NCBI GenBank assembly: GCA_009784025.1
Contig: WQVK01000011.1
Coordinates: 1-59,735 of the forward strand
Origin: Defluviitaleaceae bacterium
GTDB lineage: Bacteria > Bacillota > Clostridia > Lachnospirales > WQUN01
Direction of reading: 5' to 3'
Length of the DNA: 59,735 nucleotides
Position numbers and translations under genes: made by a program. Every line of letters starts with the position of its first letter. Position 1 is the stretch's first letter. Shown here in pieces: positions 1 through 8,096 of this stretch. A model generated the notes under the pieces. The model ran no database searches, was not told where the DNA came from, and was given only the letters and a program-made list of their open reading frames with translations.

Positions 1-735
1 CTGCTCATAGAAGAGGTGGCCAGTCAGATTGAGGCATTATACGAGCGAATCAGTTTCACACCAGCATTTAGACAGTTGTTGCAAGATTGGGCTACCGCTC
101 AAATCGATAAGCTGGTAGACGAGTCCAAGGCCGAACTAGACCGCCTACGCAAACAACAAGAAAAACTAGAGCGCGAACGGCGAAAGTTGCTGCAAGCCTA
201 CTACGACAACGCCATAGCACCAGATTTACTTAAGGAAGAGCAAGACCGCATAGGCAAAGCACTGAATAATATCACAAACCAGGTCACGGCCTATCAAGCA
301 GAGCATGATGAGGTCGCGGGCAACCTAAATGATGTGTTCACTTTACTGGATGATTGCGGCACAGCTTACAGACTGGCGGATGATTTTGAGCGGCGATGCT
401 TTAATCAAGCTCTATTTGAAAGGATAAGAACATATGAAGGTGAGGATGGAAGGTCATGTGTTGGAATTGATACTGGTGTCAGTATTGAGACAGATTTTGC
501 AGAACCATTTGCCACACTGCTAGATTCCGACATCTTTGTCTTGAAAAGTGTATTTGAAAAGAATATGCGAAAAAAGAAAGATGGGCAACCTAAATCGGCT
601 GCTCATCTTTCATTTCCCGCGCTTCTAAAAAAATGCAAAACAAAAACCAGCTCCATTTTTTATGGTGCTGGTTTAAGTATGGACTATCAACTGCGGTCAA
701 CAGGACTTGAACCTGCAAGAGGAAACCCTCACTAG
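1..735 (+). CDS. Large serine recombinase, C-terminal part (5' end outside window)
   Basis: The reading frame is open from the first base, so this is the tail of a longer gene. It shows the coiled-coil and zinc-ribbon-distal region of large serine integrases: a long charged helix around residues 35-60, rich in Leu/Arg/Glu/Lys, then the DFERRCFNQALFERI segment. This enzyme class cuts and rejoins att sites of phages and integrative elements. The last 35 or so codons read through the terminator and the 3' half of the neighbouring tRNA-Leu gene. The native stop has probably been lost, or the frame is a chimera of element and host DNA. The catalytic N-terminal domain cannot be seen, so activity is unknown. 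Confidence 0.75.
   Translation: MLIEEVASQIEALYERISFTPAFRQLLQDWATAQIDKLVDESKAELDRLRKQQEKLERERRKLLQAYYDNAIAPDLLKEEQDRIGKALNNITNQVTAYQAEHDEVAGNLNDVFTLLDDCGTAYRLADDFERRCFNQALFERIRTYEGEDGRSCVGIDTGVSIETDFAEPFATLLDSDIFVLKSVFEKNMRKKKDGQPKSAAHLSFPALLKKCKTKTSSIFYGAGLSMDYQLRSTGLEPARGNPH
626..674 (-). terminator. Rho-independent terminator of tRNA-Leu
   Basis: Read on the minus strand, a hairpin with stem AAACCAGC/GCTGGTTT and an extension across one mismatch is followed by a T-rich run. It lies just past the 3' end of the tRNA and inside the 3' end of the recombinase frame. Confidence 0.7.
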
Positions 736-775
736 AACCTGAATCTAGCGCGTCTGCCAATTCCGCCATGACCGC
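692..775 (-). tRNA. tRNA-Leu (anticodon CAG)
   Basis: The reverse strand folds as a class II tRNA. The acceptor stem is GCGGTCA/TGACCGC with discriminator A. The anticodon stem is CTAGA/TCTAG around the loop TTCAGGT, giving anticodon CAG. There is a long variable arm and a TTCAAGTC T-loop. No CCA is encoded. A serine recombinase frame points into its 3' end, so this may be the attachment site of an integrated element. Confidence 0.95.
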
Positions 776-845
776 CCGCTGCGAGGGATATTGTAAGGGC
801 TGCGGGTAAATATGTCAAGCGCGGGCGATGGTATAAACTGTAAAG

Positions 846-1190
846 GTTTCGCCTTATGTGCATCCAAAACTTTTCATAATGCCCGTTTTACGAGCCCAGC
901 ACTTCGCGTCGCCATGTTTATTTTGGGTCATATTTGAGAAAAGTTTTTGATAAACTTTAACATTGGTATTGTGAAAAAATAAAAACCCTGATGTCCACTG
1001 GGTTTGTCCAAGGTAATACATATATTTCACCCCTCAAAAAGCCCGTTTTTGCCAAAAAAATGGTACTATACGGTACCATTTTCCCATAATTATAGTACCG
1101 TATGGTACCACAATGTTAAAGTTTTTGCGGAGCTTTTTGCAAAAAGCGACTGGAGGTGTCGGAGGCGGAGCCTCTGATGGTCTTACATAA
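846..1190. repeat. R8 long inverted-arm repeat with R9 insert and central R1 palindrome
   Basis: This is most of the tRNA-Leu to pheA gap. The left arm, degenerate, carries an R9-type insert (about 871-945). The centre at 1061-1110 is the R1 double palindrome built from four GGTACC-like hexamers. The right arm at about 1115-1190 is the inverted R8 arm ending in the GGAGGCGGAGCCTCTGATGG type of sequence. The same arrangement recurs at 8097-8470 and 20037-20322. No protein is encoded. Confidence 0.6.
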
Positions 1191-1205
1191 TAAGCCTCTA
1201 ACGGT

Positions 1206-1235
1206 CTTACATAAAATCCAATCCCATGATATAAT
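1206..1235 (+). promoter_or_regulatory. Sigma-A-like promoter for pheA operon
   Basis: CTTACA (1206-1211), an 18-bp spacer and a perfect TATAAT (1230-1235) lie 27 bases before the pheA start. The -35 box is in the end of a repeat. No T-box or attenuator could be recognised. Confidence 0.5.
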
Positions 1236-1261
1236 TCAGTCAAATTTTAAGGAGTGATGAT

Positions 1262-2401
1262 ATGCTGGACAACTTTAGGGAGAAAATAGACAATATTGAT
1301 GGTGAGCTGCTGCGGTTGTTTGAAGAGCGTATGGCGGTTGTTTCAGATGTGGCAGCGTTTAAAAAAGCAGAAGGCCTGCCGGTGCTGGACACTAAGCGCG
1401 AGGCGGCTAAGCTGCAGAAAATTTCTGAGAAGGCAGCCCCGGGGCTGGAATCATATTCGCATATTTTGTTTGAGACTTTGTTTGAACTAAGCCGCAGTCA
1501 CCAACATGCCAGCGTGGGTGATGCCAGCCAATATAACGAGATTACAGACGCGATTGCCAATACTCCACAGCTTTTCCCGCAGAATGCTACGGTGGCCTGC
1601 CAGGGTGTAGAGGGTGCGTTTTCCCAGCTTGCCTGCCAGCGTATTTTCAAGCGGCCAAATATCCAGTATTTTAAAACATTTGACAGCGTGTTCTCGGCCA
1701 TAGAGAACGGCTTTTGCGACTATGGGGTGCTGCCGCTGGAGAACAGCACCGCTGGTTCTGTTACCAAAATTTATTCGCTGATGCAAAGCCGCAATTTTAA
1801 GATTGTGCGCAGTGTGCGGCTGAAGGTTGACCATAATTTGGTTGCGCCACGTGGGGTTGCTTTGGGGGATATCAAAGAGATTTTTTCCCACGAGCAGGCG
1901 ATTTCCCAATGCGCTGGGTATTTAGAAAAACTTGGCCCGGGTGTGACCATCACCCGCTGCGAAAACACCGCCGCCGCCGCAGAAGCCGTGGCCACAGGCG
2001 GCCGGCGCGATGCTGCGGCCATTTGTTCACATAGCTGTATAAAGCTGTATGATTTAAACTGCCTGCAGCGTGATATCCAGGACCGCAGCAACAATTACAC
2101 CCGCTTCATATGCATCTCCAAGAAGCTGGAAATATACCCAGGCGCAGACAGAACCAGCATAATGATGGTGCTGCCGCATTCACCGGGCTCGCTTTATAAG
2201 ACTCTGGCGCGGTTTTATGCCTTGGGGATAAACCTAAACAAGCTAGAAAGCCGCCCCCTGCCGGATAGGGATTTCGAGTTCATGTTTTATTTCGACCTGG
2301 AAACATCTGTGTATTCCGAGGAATTTGTCAAGCTTTTGTCAAGCCTTCAGGAGTTCTGCGACGAGTTTAAATATTTGGGCAGCTATATAGAGGTGATGTG
2401 A
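1262..2401 (+). CDS. pheA: Bifunctional chorismate mutase/prephenate dehydratase (P-protein)
   Basis: This enzyme converts chorismate to prephenate and then to phenylpyruvate, the committed route to phenylalanine. Residues 1-85 match the AroQ-class mutase, with the DVAAFK, GLPVLD and KREA signature. Residues of about 110-285 are the prephenate dehydratase domain, with GVEGAFS, GVLPLENSTAGS and the catalytic NYTRF. Residues of about 300-375 form an ACT domain with PGSLYK and the Phe-binding ESRP motif, so feedback inhibition by phenylalanine is expected. The start has AAGGAG 9 bases upstream. The stop overlaps the next start by one base (TGATG), suggesting translational coupling with aroE-aroK. 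Confidence 0.95.
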   Translation: MLDNFREKIDNIDGELLRLFEERMAVVSDVAAFKKAEGLPVLDTKREAAKLQKISEKAAPGLESYSHILFETLFELSRSHQHASVGDASQYNEITDAIANTPQLFPQNATVACQGVEGAFSQLACQRIFKRPNIQYFKTFDSVFSAIENGFCDYGVLPLENSTAGSVTKIYSLMQSRNFKIVRSVRLKVDHNLVAPRGVALGDIKEIFSHEQAISQCAGYLEKLGPGVTITRCENTAAAAEAVATGGRRDAAAICSHSCIKLYDLNCLQRDIQDRSNNYTRFICISKKLEIYPGADRTSIMMVLPHSPGSLYKTLARFYALGINLNKLESRPLPDRDFEFMFYFDLETSVYSEEFVKLLSSLQEFCDEFKYLGSYIEVM

Positions 2402-3648
2402 TGGCATTGCGCTGCGGCTTGCTTGGGCGCAAACTTGGGCATAGCTACTCGCCCATGATACATGAGGCCTTTGGCCTTGGATATTCCTACGAATTATTTG
2501 AAAAAGAGCCAAGAGATATTGCGAACTTCCTAGAAAACGGCAGCTGGCATGGGCTTAATGTGACCATCCCATACAAGGTAGATGCCATGAAATTTTGCAC
2601 CAAGTTATCCCCGGCGGCCAGCACCATAGGCAGCATAAACACCATGCTGCGGCAGCCAGATGGCGAAGTTTTTGGCGAGAATACAGATTGCATCGGCTTT
2701 GAAAAAATGGTGGCAGAAAGCGGTGTAGACCCAGCCCGCAAGAAGGTGCTAATACTTGGCGACGGCGGCAGCAGCCGCGCCGTGGTGTATGTAATGCGTA
2801 AGCTTGGGGCTGGCAAAATAATAAAAGTGGGGCTTAGGCGCAAAAATAACTACGGCAATATAAGCCGCCATTTTGATGCCCAGATTATTGTAAACGCCAC
2901 CCCCGTGGGCATGTACCCCGGCAACGGCGAAACGCTGGTAAATGTGACGGATTTCCCCAGGTTAGAATGCGTGCTGGACCTTATTTACAACCCTGCAAAA
3001 ACCAAACTAATGCTAGACGCGCAGAAAATAGGCGTGGCGGCAGTTGGCGGGCTTATTATGCTGGTGGGGCAGGCGGCGGCCGGGGCGGCGGTGTTTAGCG
3101 GCGGCAAGCAGATTAGCGCAGCCAAAGAAGAAAATGTGCTTAATCTTTTGCGCCGCAAGGCAGAAAATATCGTACTTATAGGCATGCCCGGCAGCGGTAA
3201 AACCACTATAGGCCAGCAGCTGGCAGAAAAGCTAGGCCGCAGCTTCGTGGACACAGATGCCGAAATTGAAAAAGTCGCGGGCGAGACCATCTTGCAAATT
3301 TTCCAGCGTGAAGGGGAACTAGGCTTCCGGCGGCACGAGGCTGAGGTTATACGCCTTACAGGCCGCGAATCTGGCCTGGTGATTTCCACCGGCGGCGGCT
3401 GCGTTACCGTGCCAGAAAATTACAATAGCCTTACGCAAAATAGCATGATAATTTTCATCCAGCGTGATGTGGCAAAGCTATCCCGGGATGGTAGGCCGCT
3501 GTCTATGGGCGCAGATATGAATGCCATGTACAAGCAACGGCTGCCCATGTATGAACGGTTCGCGGATATTACAGTGGATAATAACCATGCGCCAGGTGAC
3601 GCGGTTGCAGGGATTATTGCAGCCAGGATGGACATAAAAAGTCAATAA
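2401..3648 (+). CDS. aroE-aroK: Fused shikimate dehydrogenase / shikimate kinase
   Basis: Two consecutive shikimate-pathway steps sit on one chain. The dehydrogenase half (about 1-245) has the shikimate-binding LGHSYSP, NVTIPYK with the catalytic Lys, ENTD, the NADP-binding GDGGSSRA and NATPVGM. The kinase half (about 255-415) has the P-loop GMPGSGKTT, the DTD metal/shikimate motif, FRRHE, STGGG and the DGRPL lid. The two enzymes are separate in most bacteria. ATG at 2401 overlaps the pheA stop and has GAGGTGA just upstream. A GTG three bases earlier is the alternative start. A fusion should give equal amounts of both activities. Confidence 0.93.
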   Translation: MALRCGLLGRKLGHSYSPMIHEAFGLGYSYELFEKEPRDIANFLENGSWHGLNVTIPYKVDAMKFCTKLSPAASTIGSINTMLRQPDGEVFGENTDCIGFEKMVAESGVDPARKKVLILGDGGSSRAVVYVMRKLGAGKIIKVGLRRKNNYGNISRHFDAQIIVNATPVGMYPGNGETLVNVTDFPRLECVLDLIYNPAKTKLMLDAQKIGVAAVGGLIMLVGQAAAGAAVFSGGKQISAAKEENVLNLLRRKAENIVLIGMPGSGKTTIGQQLAEKLGRSFVDTDAEIEKVAGETILQIFQREGELGFRRHEAEVIRLTGRESGLVISTGGGCVTVPENYNSLTQNSMIIFIQRDVAKLSRDGRPLSMGADMNAMYKQRLPMYERFADITVDNNHAPGDAVAGIIAARMDIKSQ

Positions 3649-3706
3649 ATACACGCGGTTGTAAAATACGACTGCACGCATAAAAATTCACCCCGGAGGC
3701 GATAAA

Positions 3707-4150
3707 ATGAAATTTCTAATAATAAACGGCCCAAACATAAACATGCTAGGCCTGCGCGAACCGGGTATTTACGGCAGCCAAAACTATGCCGCCCTAGAAT
3801 CGCTAGTGCGCGAAACCTGCGCCGCCGAAGGCATAGAGGCAGAAATATTCCAATCCAACCACGAGGGCGCAATCGTGGACAAAATCCAGCAGGCGTATGG
3901 CCACTACCACGGCATTGTAATAAACCCGGCAGCATACACCCACACTAGCATCGCCATACTAGATTCGCTAAAGGCCGTGGCCATCCCCGCCGTAGAGGTG
4001 CATATTTCAGACGTGCGCCAACGGGAGGGCTTTAGGCAGGTTTCATATGCCGGGCAGGCCTGCGCGAAAACCATAATGGGGCAGGGGATTGAAGGGTACA
4101 GGTTGGGGATTTTGTGGTTAAAGGGGTATGTTGAGGGGTTAGAGGGGTAG
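3707..4150 (+). CDS. aroQ: Type II 3-dehydroquinate dehydratase
   Basis: This enzyme dehydrates 3-dehydroquinate to 3-dehydroshikimate. The protein has the usual 147 residues. It shows NGPNIN.LG.REP, the catalytic-loop tyrosine in IYG, QSNHEG, the NPAAYTHTS core and EVHISD with RE.FR, all hallmarks of the dodecameric type II family. GGAGGCG lies 7 bases before the ATG. It is 58 bases after aroE-aroK on the same strand and probably in the same operon. Together with pheA and aroE-aroK it gives four shikimate/phenylalanine steps in 2.9 kb. Confidence 0.95.
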   Translation: MKFLIINGPNINMLGLREPGIYGSQNYAALESLVRETCAAEGIEAEIFQSNHEGAIVDKIQQAYGHYHGIVINPAAYTHTSIAILDSLKAVAIPAVEVHISDVRQREGFRQVSYAGQACAKTIMGQGIEGYRLGILWLKGYVEGLEG

Positions 4151-4177
4151 AAGTTCATTGGACCACATGTTTTTCTT

Positions 4178-4236
4178 ATAAAAAAACTATAAGAGGCAGT
4201 AGGAAAGCGGCCAGATAGTCGCCTTACTACTGCCTA
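4178..4236 (-). terminator. Rho-independent terminator after the 4293-4808 gene
   Basis: On the minus strand an AGGCAGTA/TACTGCCT stem with a structured loop is followed by a T-run of seven. It lies about 57 bases after the stop of the minus-strand gene and could also slow transcription from the aroQ side. Confidence 0.6.
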
Positions 4237-4292
4237 TAATTTTATGCGCCGTACTCTATAAAGGGTGGAAATAACGCCACTAATTGCTTAAA

Positions 4293-4808
4293 CTATGCTT
4301 TTGCCTCATGTATTAATAAATACGCATGTTCTTCATTGATAAGTTTTTTGATTTCCGGAATATCGTTTGCGGTAATGTTCGGTATACGCATAGCATAACA
4401 ACCGCAAGCATATTTTGTTTCACCGTTAGGATATGTATGTGCGTAAACATGTGTATCGGCTTTACCTTTGCAAGCATTACAATCACCGGTTATACACCGG
4501 GCAACTTGGTAGGGATTATTTGCAGGATTATTTGCGGCAACCTTGTTTATCGCGGCACTAACAATATCAACAAAACGCTGGGAGTATCTGCGACAAGCTG
4601 AAAACCGCAACGAAAAAAATACATTCCCCATTTTTACTATTTGTTTTGTATGCGATTTGTGCTTAAAAGTTATGCACGATTTTAGTTTTACAGGATTATA
4701 ACCCAACTCAGATAAAAAGAGTATGATTTCTTTATATAATGGGGCAATTTCAGCATCTAATGCATTTAAGTATGATGCTATTAATTCTTCATGTTTTTTA
4801 GTTTTCAT
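4293..4808 (-). CDS. Hypothetical cysteine-containing protein
   Basis: Not recognised with certainty. This is a soluble 171-residue protein with no signal or membrane segment. The C-terminal half has a cluster CITGDCNAC and then a CGCY pair, spaced like a small metal-binding knuckle, followed by a helix with DIPEIKKLI..E. The same order of features (cysteine cluster, tyrosine/cysteine pair, then P.I...I.HE helix) is seen in the protein at 53479-53964, so the two may be distant paralogues. That is inference. GGAGG stands 8 bases before the ATG. It is a lone gene with its own terminator. Confidence 0.7.
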   Translation of the reverse strand: MKTKKHEELIASYLNALDAEIAPLYKEIILFLSELGYNPVKLKSCITFKHKSHTKQIVKMGNVFFSLRFSACRRYSQRFVDIVSAAINKVAANNPANNPYQVARCITGDCNACKGKADTHVYAHTYPNGETKYACGCYAMRIPNITANDIPEIKKLINEEHAYLLIHEAKA

Positions 4809-4993
4809 TGATAACCTCCGCTAATGTGAATTTTACGCACGTACCACACTCGTTGTGGTACATAAGTGCGCCCCTTAATTGCTTCCATTCAGTTAGTAAA
4901 GTCATTTTACCACAACTTTGATGCCTTTGTAGCGAAGTTTTCTAAGCTACGTTATGTCCACCCTTCACAGCTCACATCCTATAAATCGCTTGT

Positions 4994-5120
4994 ATAGTCG
5001 CCACACCTAAAAACCATCCTATATAGCTTGTAAATTTTCCGCAAGACTTTGTCGCTAAGAACCTTGTGCACCGTTAGTGTGCGGTGGCTTTCAGTTTCTC
5101 GCATTATACAAATTCCTTCG
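4994..5120. repeat. R4 repeat, incomplete copy
   Basis: It begins with the R4 end (TATAGTCGCC.CACCTAAAAACC), keeps the internal arms (AAATTTTCCGCAAG and a TTGTCGCTAAGAACCTTG stretch) and then diverges before the second inverted end. It is part of a 678-base gap (4809-5487) that holds only repeats. Bases 4809-4990 show nothing I can name. Confidence 0.55.
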
Positions 5121-5189
5121 CTTCAGGAGATTGTTTTCAATTTGAATTGCTATAAATACGACGAAGCAGCTTTGTTTTTGCGTTTGTGG

Positions 5190-5226
5190 ATTCAGTTGGT
5201 CGGATTTTCCGACCAACTGAATTTTT
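5190..5226. repeat. R5 terminator-like hairpin
   Basis: A near-perfect stem TTCAGTTGGTCGG/CCGACCAACTGAA is followed by a T-run. Essentially the same hairpin recurs at 11588, 24737, 29838, 35368 and 39001. Bases of about 5120-5240 also match 38810-39050 over a longer stretch, except that the second locus carries an R2 insertion. Confidence 0.65.
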
Positions 5227-5284
5227 CGCCAAAATAAAGCTGAAACCCCTAAACATAACCGTAATCGGCATAGTGTGCGCATTC

Positions 5285-5391
5285 CATAATGAAACAAATG
5301 AAAAACGGTCTCACACCAGCGGCACTTGAAACGCCGAAATAAAGCGTTTTTGCCGCCACAGGTGAGACCGATTTCGAATGACTTCACTACA
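5285..5391. repeat. R3 repeat
   Basis: The long imperfect palindrome starts with ATAATGAAACAAATGAAAAA and contains a GGTCTCAC/GTGAGACC arm pair around an ACGCC...GGCG-type core. It matches the copies at 11469, 23304 and 24341. Confidence 0.6.
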
Positions 5392-5412
5392 TAAATCCAA
5401 CAAAACCCAACG

Positions 5413-5485
5413 CTAAAGTTTTTTTGCTTCTTTTTTACAAAAAAAGAAGGGGGTGTCGGGGCGAAGCCTTGACGGTCTTAACCCA
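5413..5485. repeat. R8 arm, single
   Basis: One R8 arm: AAAGTTTTTTTGC, then a TTCTTTTTT/AAAAAAGAA hairpin, then GGGTGTCGGGGCGAAGCC and the TTGACGGTCTTA end. It abuts the 3' end of the DUF4430 gene and may act as its terminator region. Confidence 0.5.
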
Positions 5486-5487
5486 CT

Positions 5488-5964
5488 CTACCCCAGCACA
5501 AAAATCCACTCCACCAAATCCCCATCTTGCAGTACAAGTTCATAGGCCTCTGCCGCGGTGGCTCTGCCGTTCACGCGATAGGCCCAGTTGGAGCGCGGGC
5601 CTGCATCGCCCTCGTAGATATTGTTCACCCCAAGTATATAAGTAGTGCCGCGGACGGGGTTGTGGCGGAATTCTATTTGGATATCCTCTTCGCGCATTAT
5701 GCGTCGCAGCAGCTCGAAGGCAGTGTCGCCTTCTACGGCCTGCACTGTGGCCGCCGGGAAAATCATGCCGCCTTCTGGCACAAACTCATGCTTTTCTGCA
5801 TCTAGCAAATCCATGTTGTCCAATAGCGCCGCCACGCTTACAGAAAGCGTAACCGTAAAATCCCCGTCAATAACAGGCACAGGAACATCATGACGCGGCA
5901 CAAAAATAAACGCAATAAGAAACAACGCCAGTACCAGCAAAGCCGGGGTAAGAATCTGCTTCAT
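5488..5964 (-). CDS. Membrane-anchored or secreted DUF4430 domain protein
   Basis: 158 residues. The N-terminus is a hydrophobic segment (residues of about 4-24) acting as signal or anchor. The rest matches the DUF4430 domain, which resembles the C-terminal domain of transcobalamin: VEGDTAFELL, YI.GV.NIYEGD.GP.SNWAYRVNG and DGD.VEW.F. Such domains occur on surface proteins of Clostridia. The ligand is unknown, and cobalamin binding should not be assumed. GGAGG stands 9 bases before the ATG. A promoter is visible upstream. It is a lone gene. Confidence 0.82.
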   Translation of the reverse strand: MKQILTPALLVLALFLIAFIFVPRHDVPVPVIDGDFTVTLSVSVAALLDNMDLLDAEKHEFVPEGGMIFPAATVQAVEGDTAFELLRRIMREEDIQIEFRHNPVRGTTYILGVNNIYEGDAGPRSNWAYRVNGRATAAEAYELVLQDGDLVEWIFVLG

Positions 5965-5995
5965 AAAAAACCTCCAAATGTCTAGTCTTATAGAT

Positions 5996-6026
5996 ATAAT
6001 AACACAAAAACATTAGAAAATGTCAA
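5996..6026 (-). promoter_or_regulatory. Sigma-A-like promoter for the DUF4430 gene
   Basis: On the minus strand TTGACA (6021-6026) and TATTAT (5996-6001) are separated by 19 bases, a slightly long spacer. The start codon is 32 bases further on. Confidence 0.45.
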
Positions 6027-6059
6027 AAGATAAGTAGGAGCCTCTGGCGGCCTTAACAT

Positions 6060-6218
6060 TAGAGTTCTTCTAAAATCACAAAAAACGTGATTTCATAAGG
6101 TTCGCTTGGCGAACCCGGCACTTCGTGCCGCCCGGTTTCTTCCGGGTTATCTCAGAAGAAGCAAAAGATTGACCAAAACTTTTTCGAGATTAAAAAGCAT
6201 AATTTCGAAAGAAGTCTA
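6060..6218. repeat. R2 repeat interrupted by a 59-bp R9 insert
   Basis: Bases 6060-6094 and 6154-6218 join to give a 100-base R2 element with its TAGAG... and ...GTCTA ends, close to the 101-102 of intact copies. Bases 6095-6153 are an R9 unit (ATAAGGTTCGC...GGGTTATCTC) sitting in the loop-proximal part of the left R2 hairpin. The right R2 end supplies the recQ stop codon. Confidence 0.75.
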
Positions 6219-8078
6219 TCGTGCAATCTCCGTAATAAACTCGGCCCCATATTTCTCTAGCTTAACCTTGCCCACGCCGCTTACGGTTAGGAATTCATCT
6301 TCATTGGTGGGTAGTTTTATGCACATGTCCAGCAAGGCTGCATCGGAAAATATCATAAATGCTGGTACTTTTTCTTTGGTGGCCAGCTTCATGCGCAAGT
6401 CTTTTAAGTTCGCAAGCAGTTGTGGGTCTGCTTCTATGCCTGCGGTTAGCTTTTTGGCGGAAGATAGCCTGCGCCTTTCGGCCTTGCTGCTTGTGGGTTC
6501 GTTTAGTATTTCTGCCAGGGGCATTGTTATTGTGGTTTCGCCTTTTAGCACGGCGCGCGCCTGTTGCGTTACGCCCACTACCGGGTAGCGGTCGCCTATT
6601 ACCTGCATGTATCCCTCCTGTATTAGGAATTGCGCCACCTGCCTTATAAGCTCGTCTGGCTGGCCGGCCATTATGCCAAATGTGGAAAGTTCGTTTAGCT
6701 TTGCCTCGCGCAGGCGCTTGCGGTTTGCGCCTTTTAGCACATCTATCACTACGCTTAAGCCAAAGCGGCCATGCATCCGAGATACACAAGAGAGGATTTT
6801 CTGGGCGTCTATTGTTACATCTGTAACCTGTGTATCCGAGTTGCAGCTGCCGCAATTGCCGCAATCGCAGGGGTCTGTGTCGCCAAAATAATCCAGTATG
6901 TATTGGCGCAGGCAATTTGTGGTGTTGCAGTAGTTTTCCATTTCCCGCAGGCGCCTGTAATCCCGGGCTTTGGCGGCAGATAACTCGTCATCTGTTAGGC
7001 TGTTGTCCTCATCCACTTGGTCTATCAGGAATTGGTTTATCTGGCTATCTTGGCGGCTGTACAGCAAAATACAATCTGCGGCGCTGCCGTCGCGGCCCGC
7101 ACGCCCGGCTTCTTGGTAGTAGCTTTCGATATTTTTTGGCATATTATAATGCAGCACAAATGAGACATTGCTCTTGTCAATGCCCATGCCGAAGGCATTT
7201 GTGGCCACCATAATGGGCGCGCGGTCGAAAACAAAATCCTGTTGCACCGTTAGCCTTTCATGCTGGGGCAGCCCTGCGTGGTAGCTGGCTGCCGGAAAGC
7301 CTAGCTGCTGCAGCCCTGCCGCAACCTCGTCCACAGATTTTCGTGTGGCGCAGTAAATAATCCCGCTTTGGCCGGGATGCGCCTCTAAATACGCTATCAC
7401 ATCGCTAAATTTATCCCTGGGCTTGCGCACCTCAAAATATAAATTCTCCCGGTTAAAACCAGTGGCGCGTACAATCGGGTCTTGTAGGCCAAGCAACCGC
7501 ATAATATCTTCCCGTACCAAATCTGTAGCCGTGGCCGTAAACGCCGAAACAACCGGCCGCCGCCCAAGCCCCGCCACAAATTTGCCAATATTCAAATAAC
7601 TTGGCCTAAAATCCTGCCCCCAATGGGATACGCAATGGGCCTCGTCCACGGCCACCATTGCAATATCTGCCCGCCGCGCAAAATACATAAAATCGTCAGT
7701 TTCTAGCCGTTCCGGCGCCACATAAATTATCTTGTACGCTCCGGCCGCCGCACGCTCTAGCGCAATTCTGTTCTGCTCAAAGCTTAGCGAAGAGTTAATA
7801 TACGCCGCGGCCACCCCATTTTGCACCAGCTGCATAACCTGGTCATGCATAAGTGAAATAAGCGGCGAAACCACAACAGTAACCCCATCCATCATAAGCG
7901 CCGGCACCTGAAAACACAGCGATTTGCCAGCCCCCGTGGGCATAATCGCCAGCGCATCATCCCCCGCCAGCACAGCATCAATAACAGCCTGCTGCCCCCG
8001 CCGAAAGCTCTCATATCCAAAATATTCCTTTAATACATAAATGGAATCCAAATCAATCACCGGGGGAAATTCTATCAA
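6216..8078 (-). CDS. recQ: ATP-dependent DNA helicase RecQ
   Basis: A 3'-5' superfamily 2 helicase for recombination and fork repair. Residues of about 20-340 carry the RecQ motifs: FRRGQQ (motif 0), PTGAGKS (Walker A, Lys52), SPLISLM, VDEAHCVSHWG (DEAH), TATAT, and the GMGIDK and QEAGRAGRDG motifs. A zinc site (CNTTNC then C.CGNC..C) and a winged helix (RQC) follow. A C-terminal HRDC domain occupies about the last 75 residues. The 620-residue length is normal. The start is uncertain: TTG at 8078 has no clear ribosome site, and a GTG or TTG a few codons in is possible. The stop codon lies inside an R2 repeat end. Confidence 0.95.
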   Translation of the reverse strand: MIEFPPVIDLDSIYVLKEYFGYESFRRGQQAVIDAVLAGDDALAIMPTGAGKSLCFQVPALMMDGVTVVVSPLISLMHDQVMQLVQNGVAAAYINSSLSFEQNRIALERAAAGAYKIIYVAPERLETDDFMYFARRADIAMVAVDEAHCVSHWGQDFRPSYLNIGKFVAGLGRRPVVSAFTATATDLVREDIMRLLGLQDPIVRATGFNRENLYFEVRKPRDKFSDVIAYLEAHPGQSGIIYCATRKSVDEVAAGLQQLGFPAASYHAGLPQHERLTVQQDFVFDRAPIMVATNAFGMGIDKSNVSFVLHYNMPKNIESYYQEAGRAGRDGSAADCILLYSRQDSQINQFLIDQVDEDNSLTDDELSAAKARDYRRLREMENYCNTTNCLRQYILDYFGDTDPCDCGNCGSCNSDTQVTDVTIDAQKILSCVSRMHGRFGLSVVIDVLKGANRKRLREAKLNELSTFGIMAGQPDELIRQVAQFLIQEGYMQVIGDRYPVVGVTQQARAVLKGETTITMPLAEILNEPTSSKAERRRLSSAKKLTAGIEADPQLLANLKDLRMKLATKEKVPAFMIFSDAALLDMCIKLPTNEDEFLTVSGVGKVKLEKYGAEFITEIAR

Positions 8079-8096
8079 AAATATGGCAGGGAGACA

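Noticed and set aside
1190-1261. T-box or Phe attenuator before pheA
   Set aside because: Only 27 bases separate the -10 box from the start codon, and no antiterminator or Phe-rich leader peptide can be drawn.
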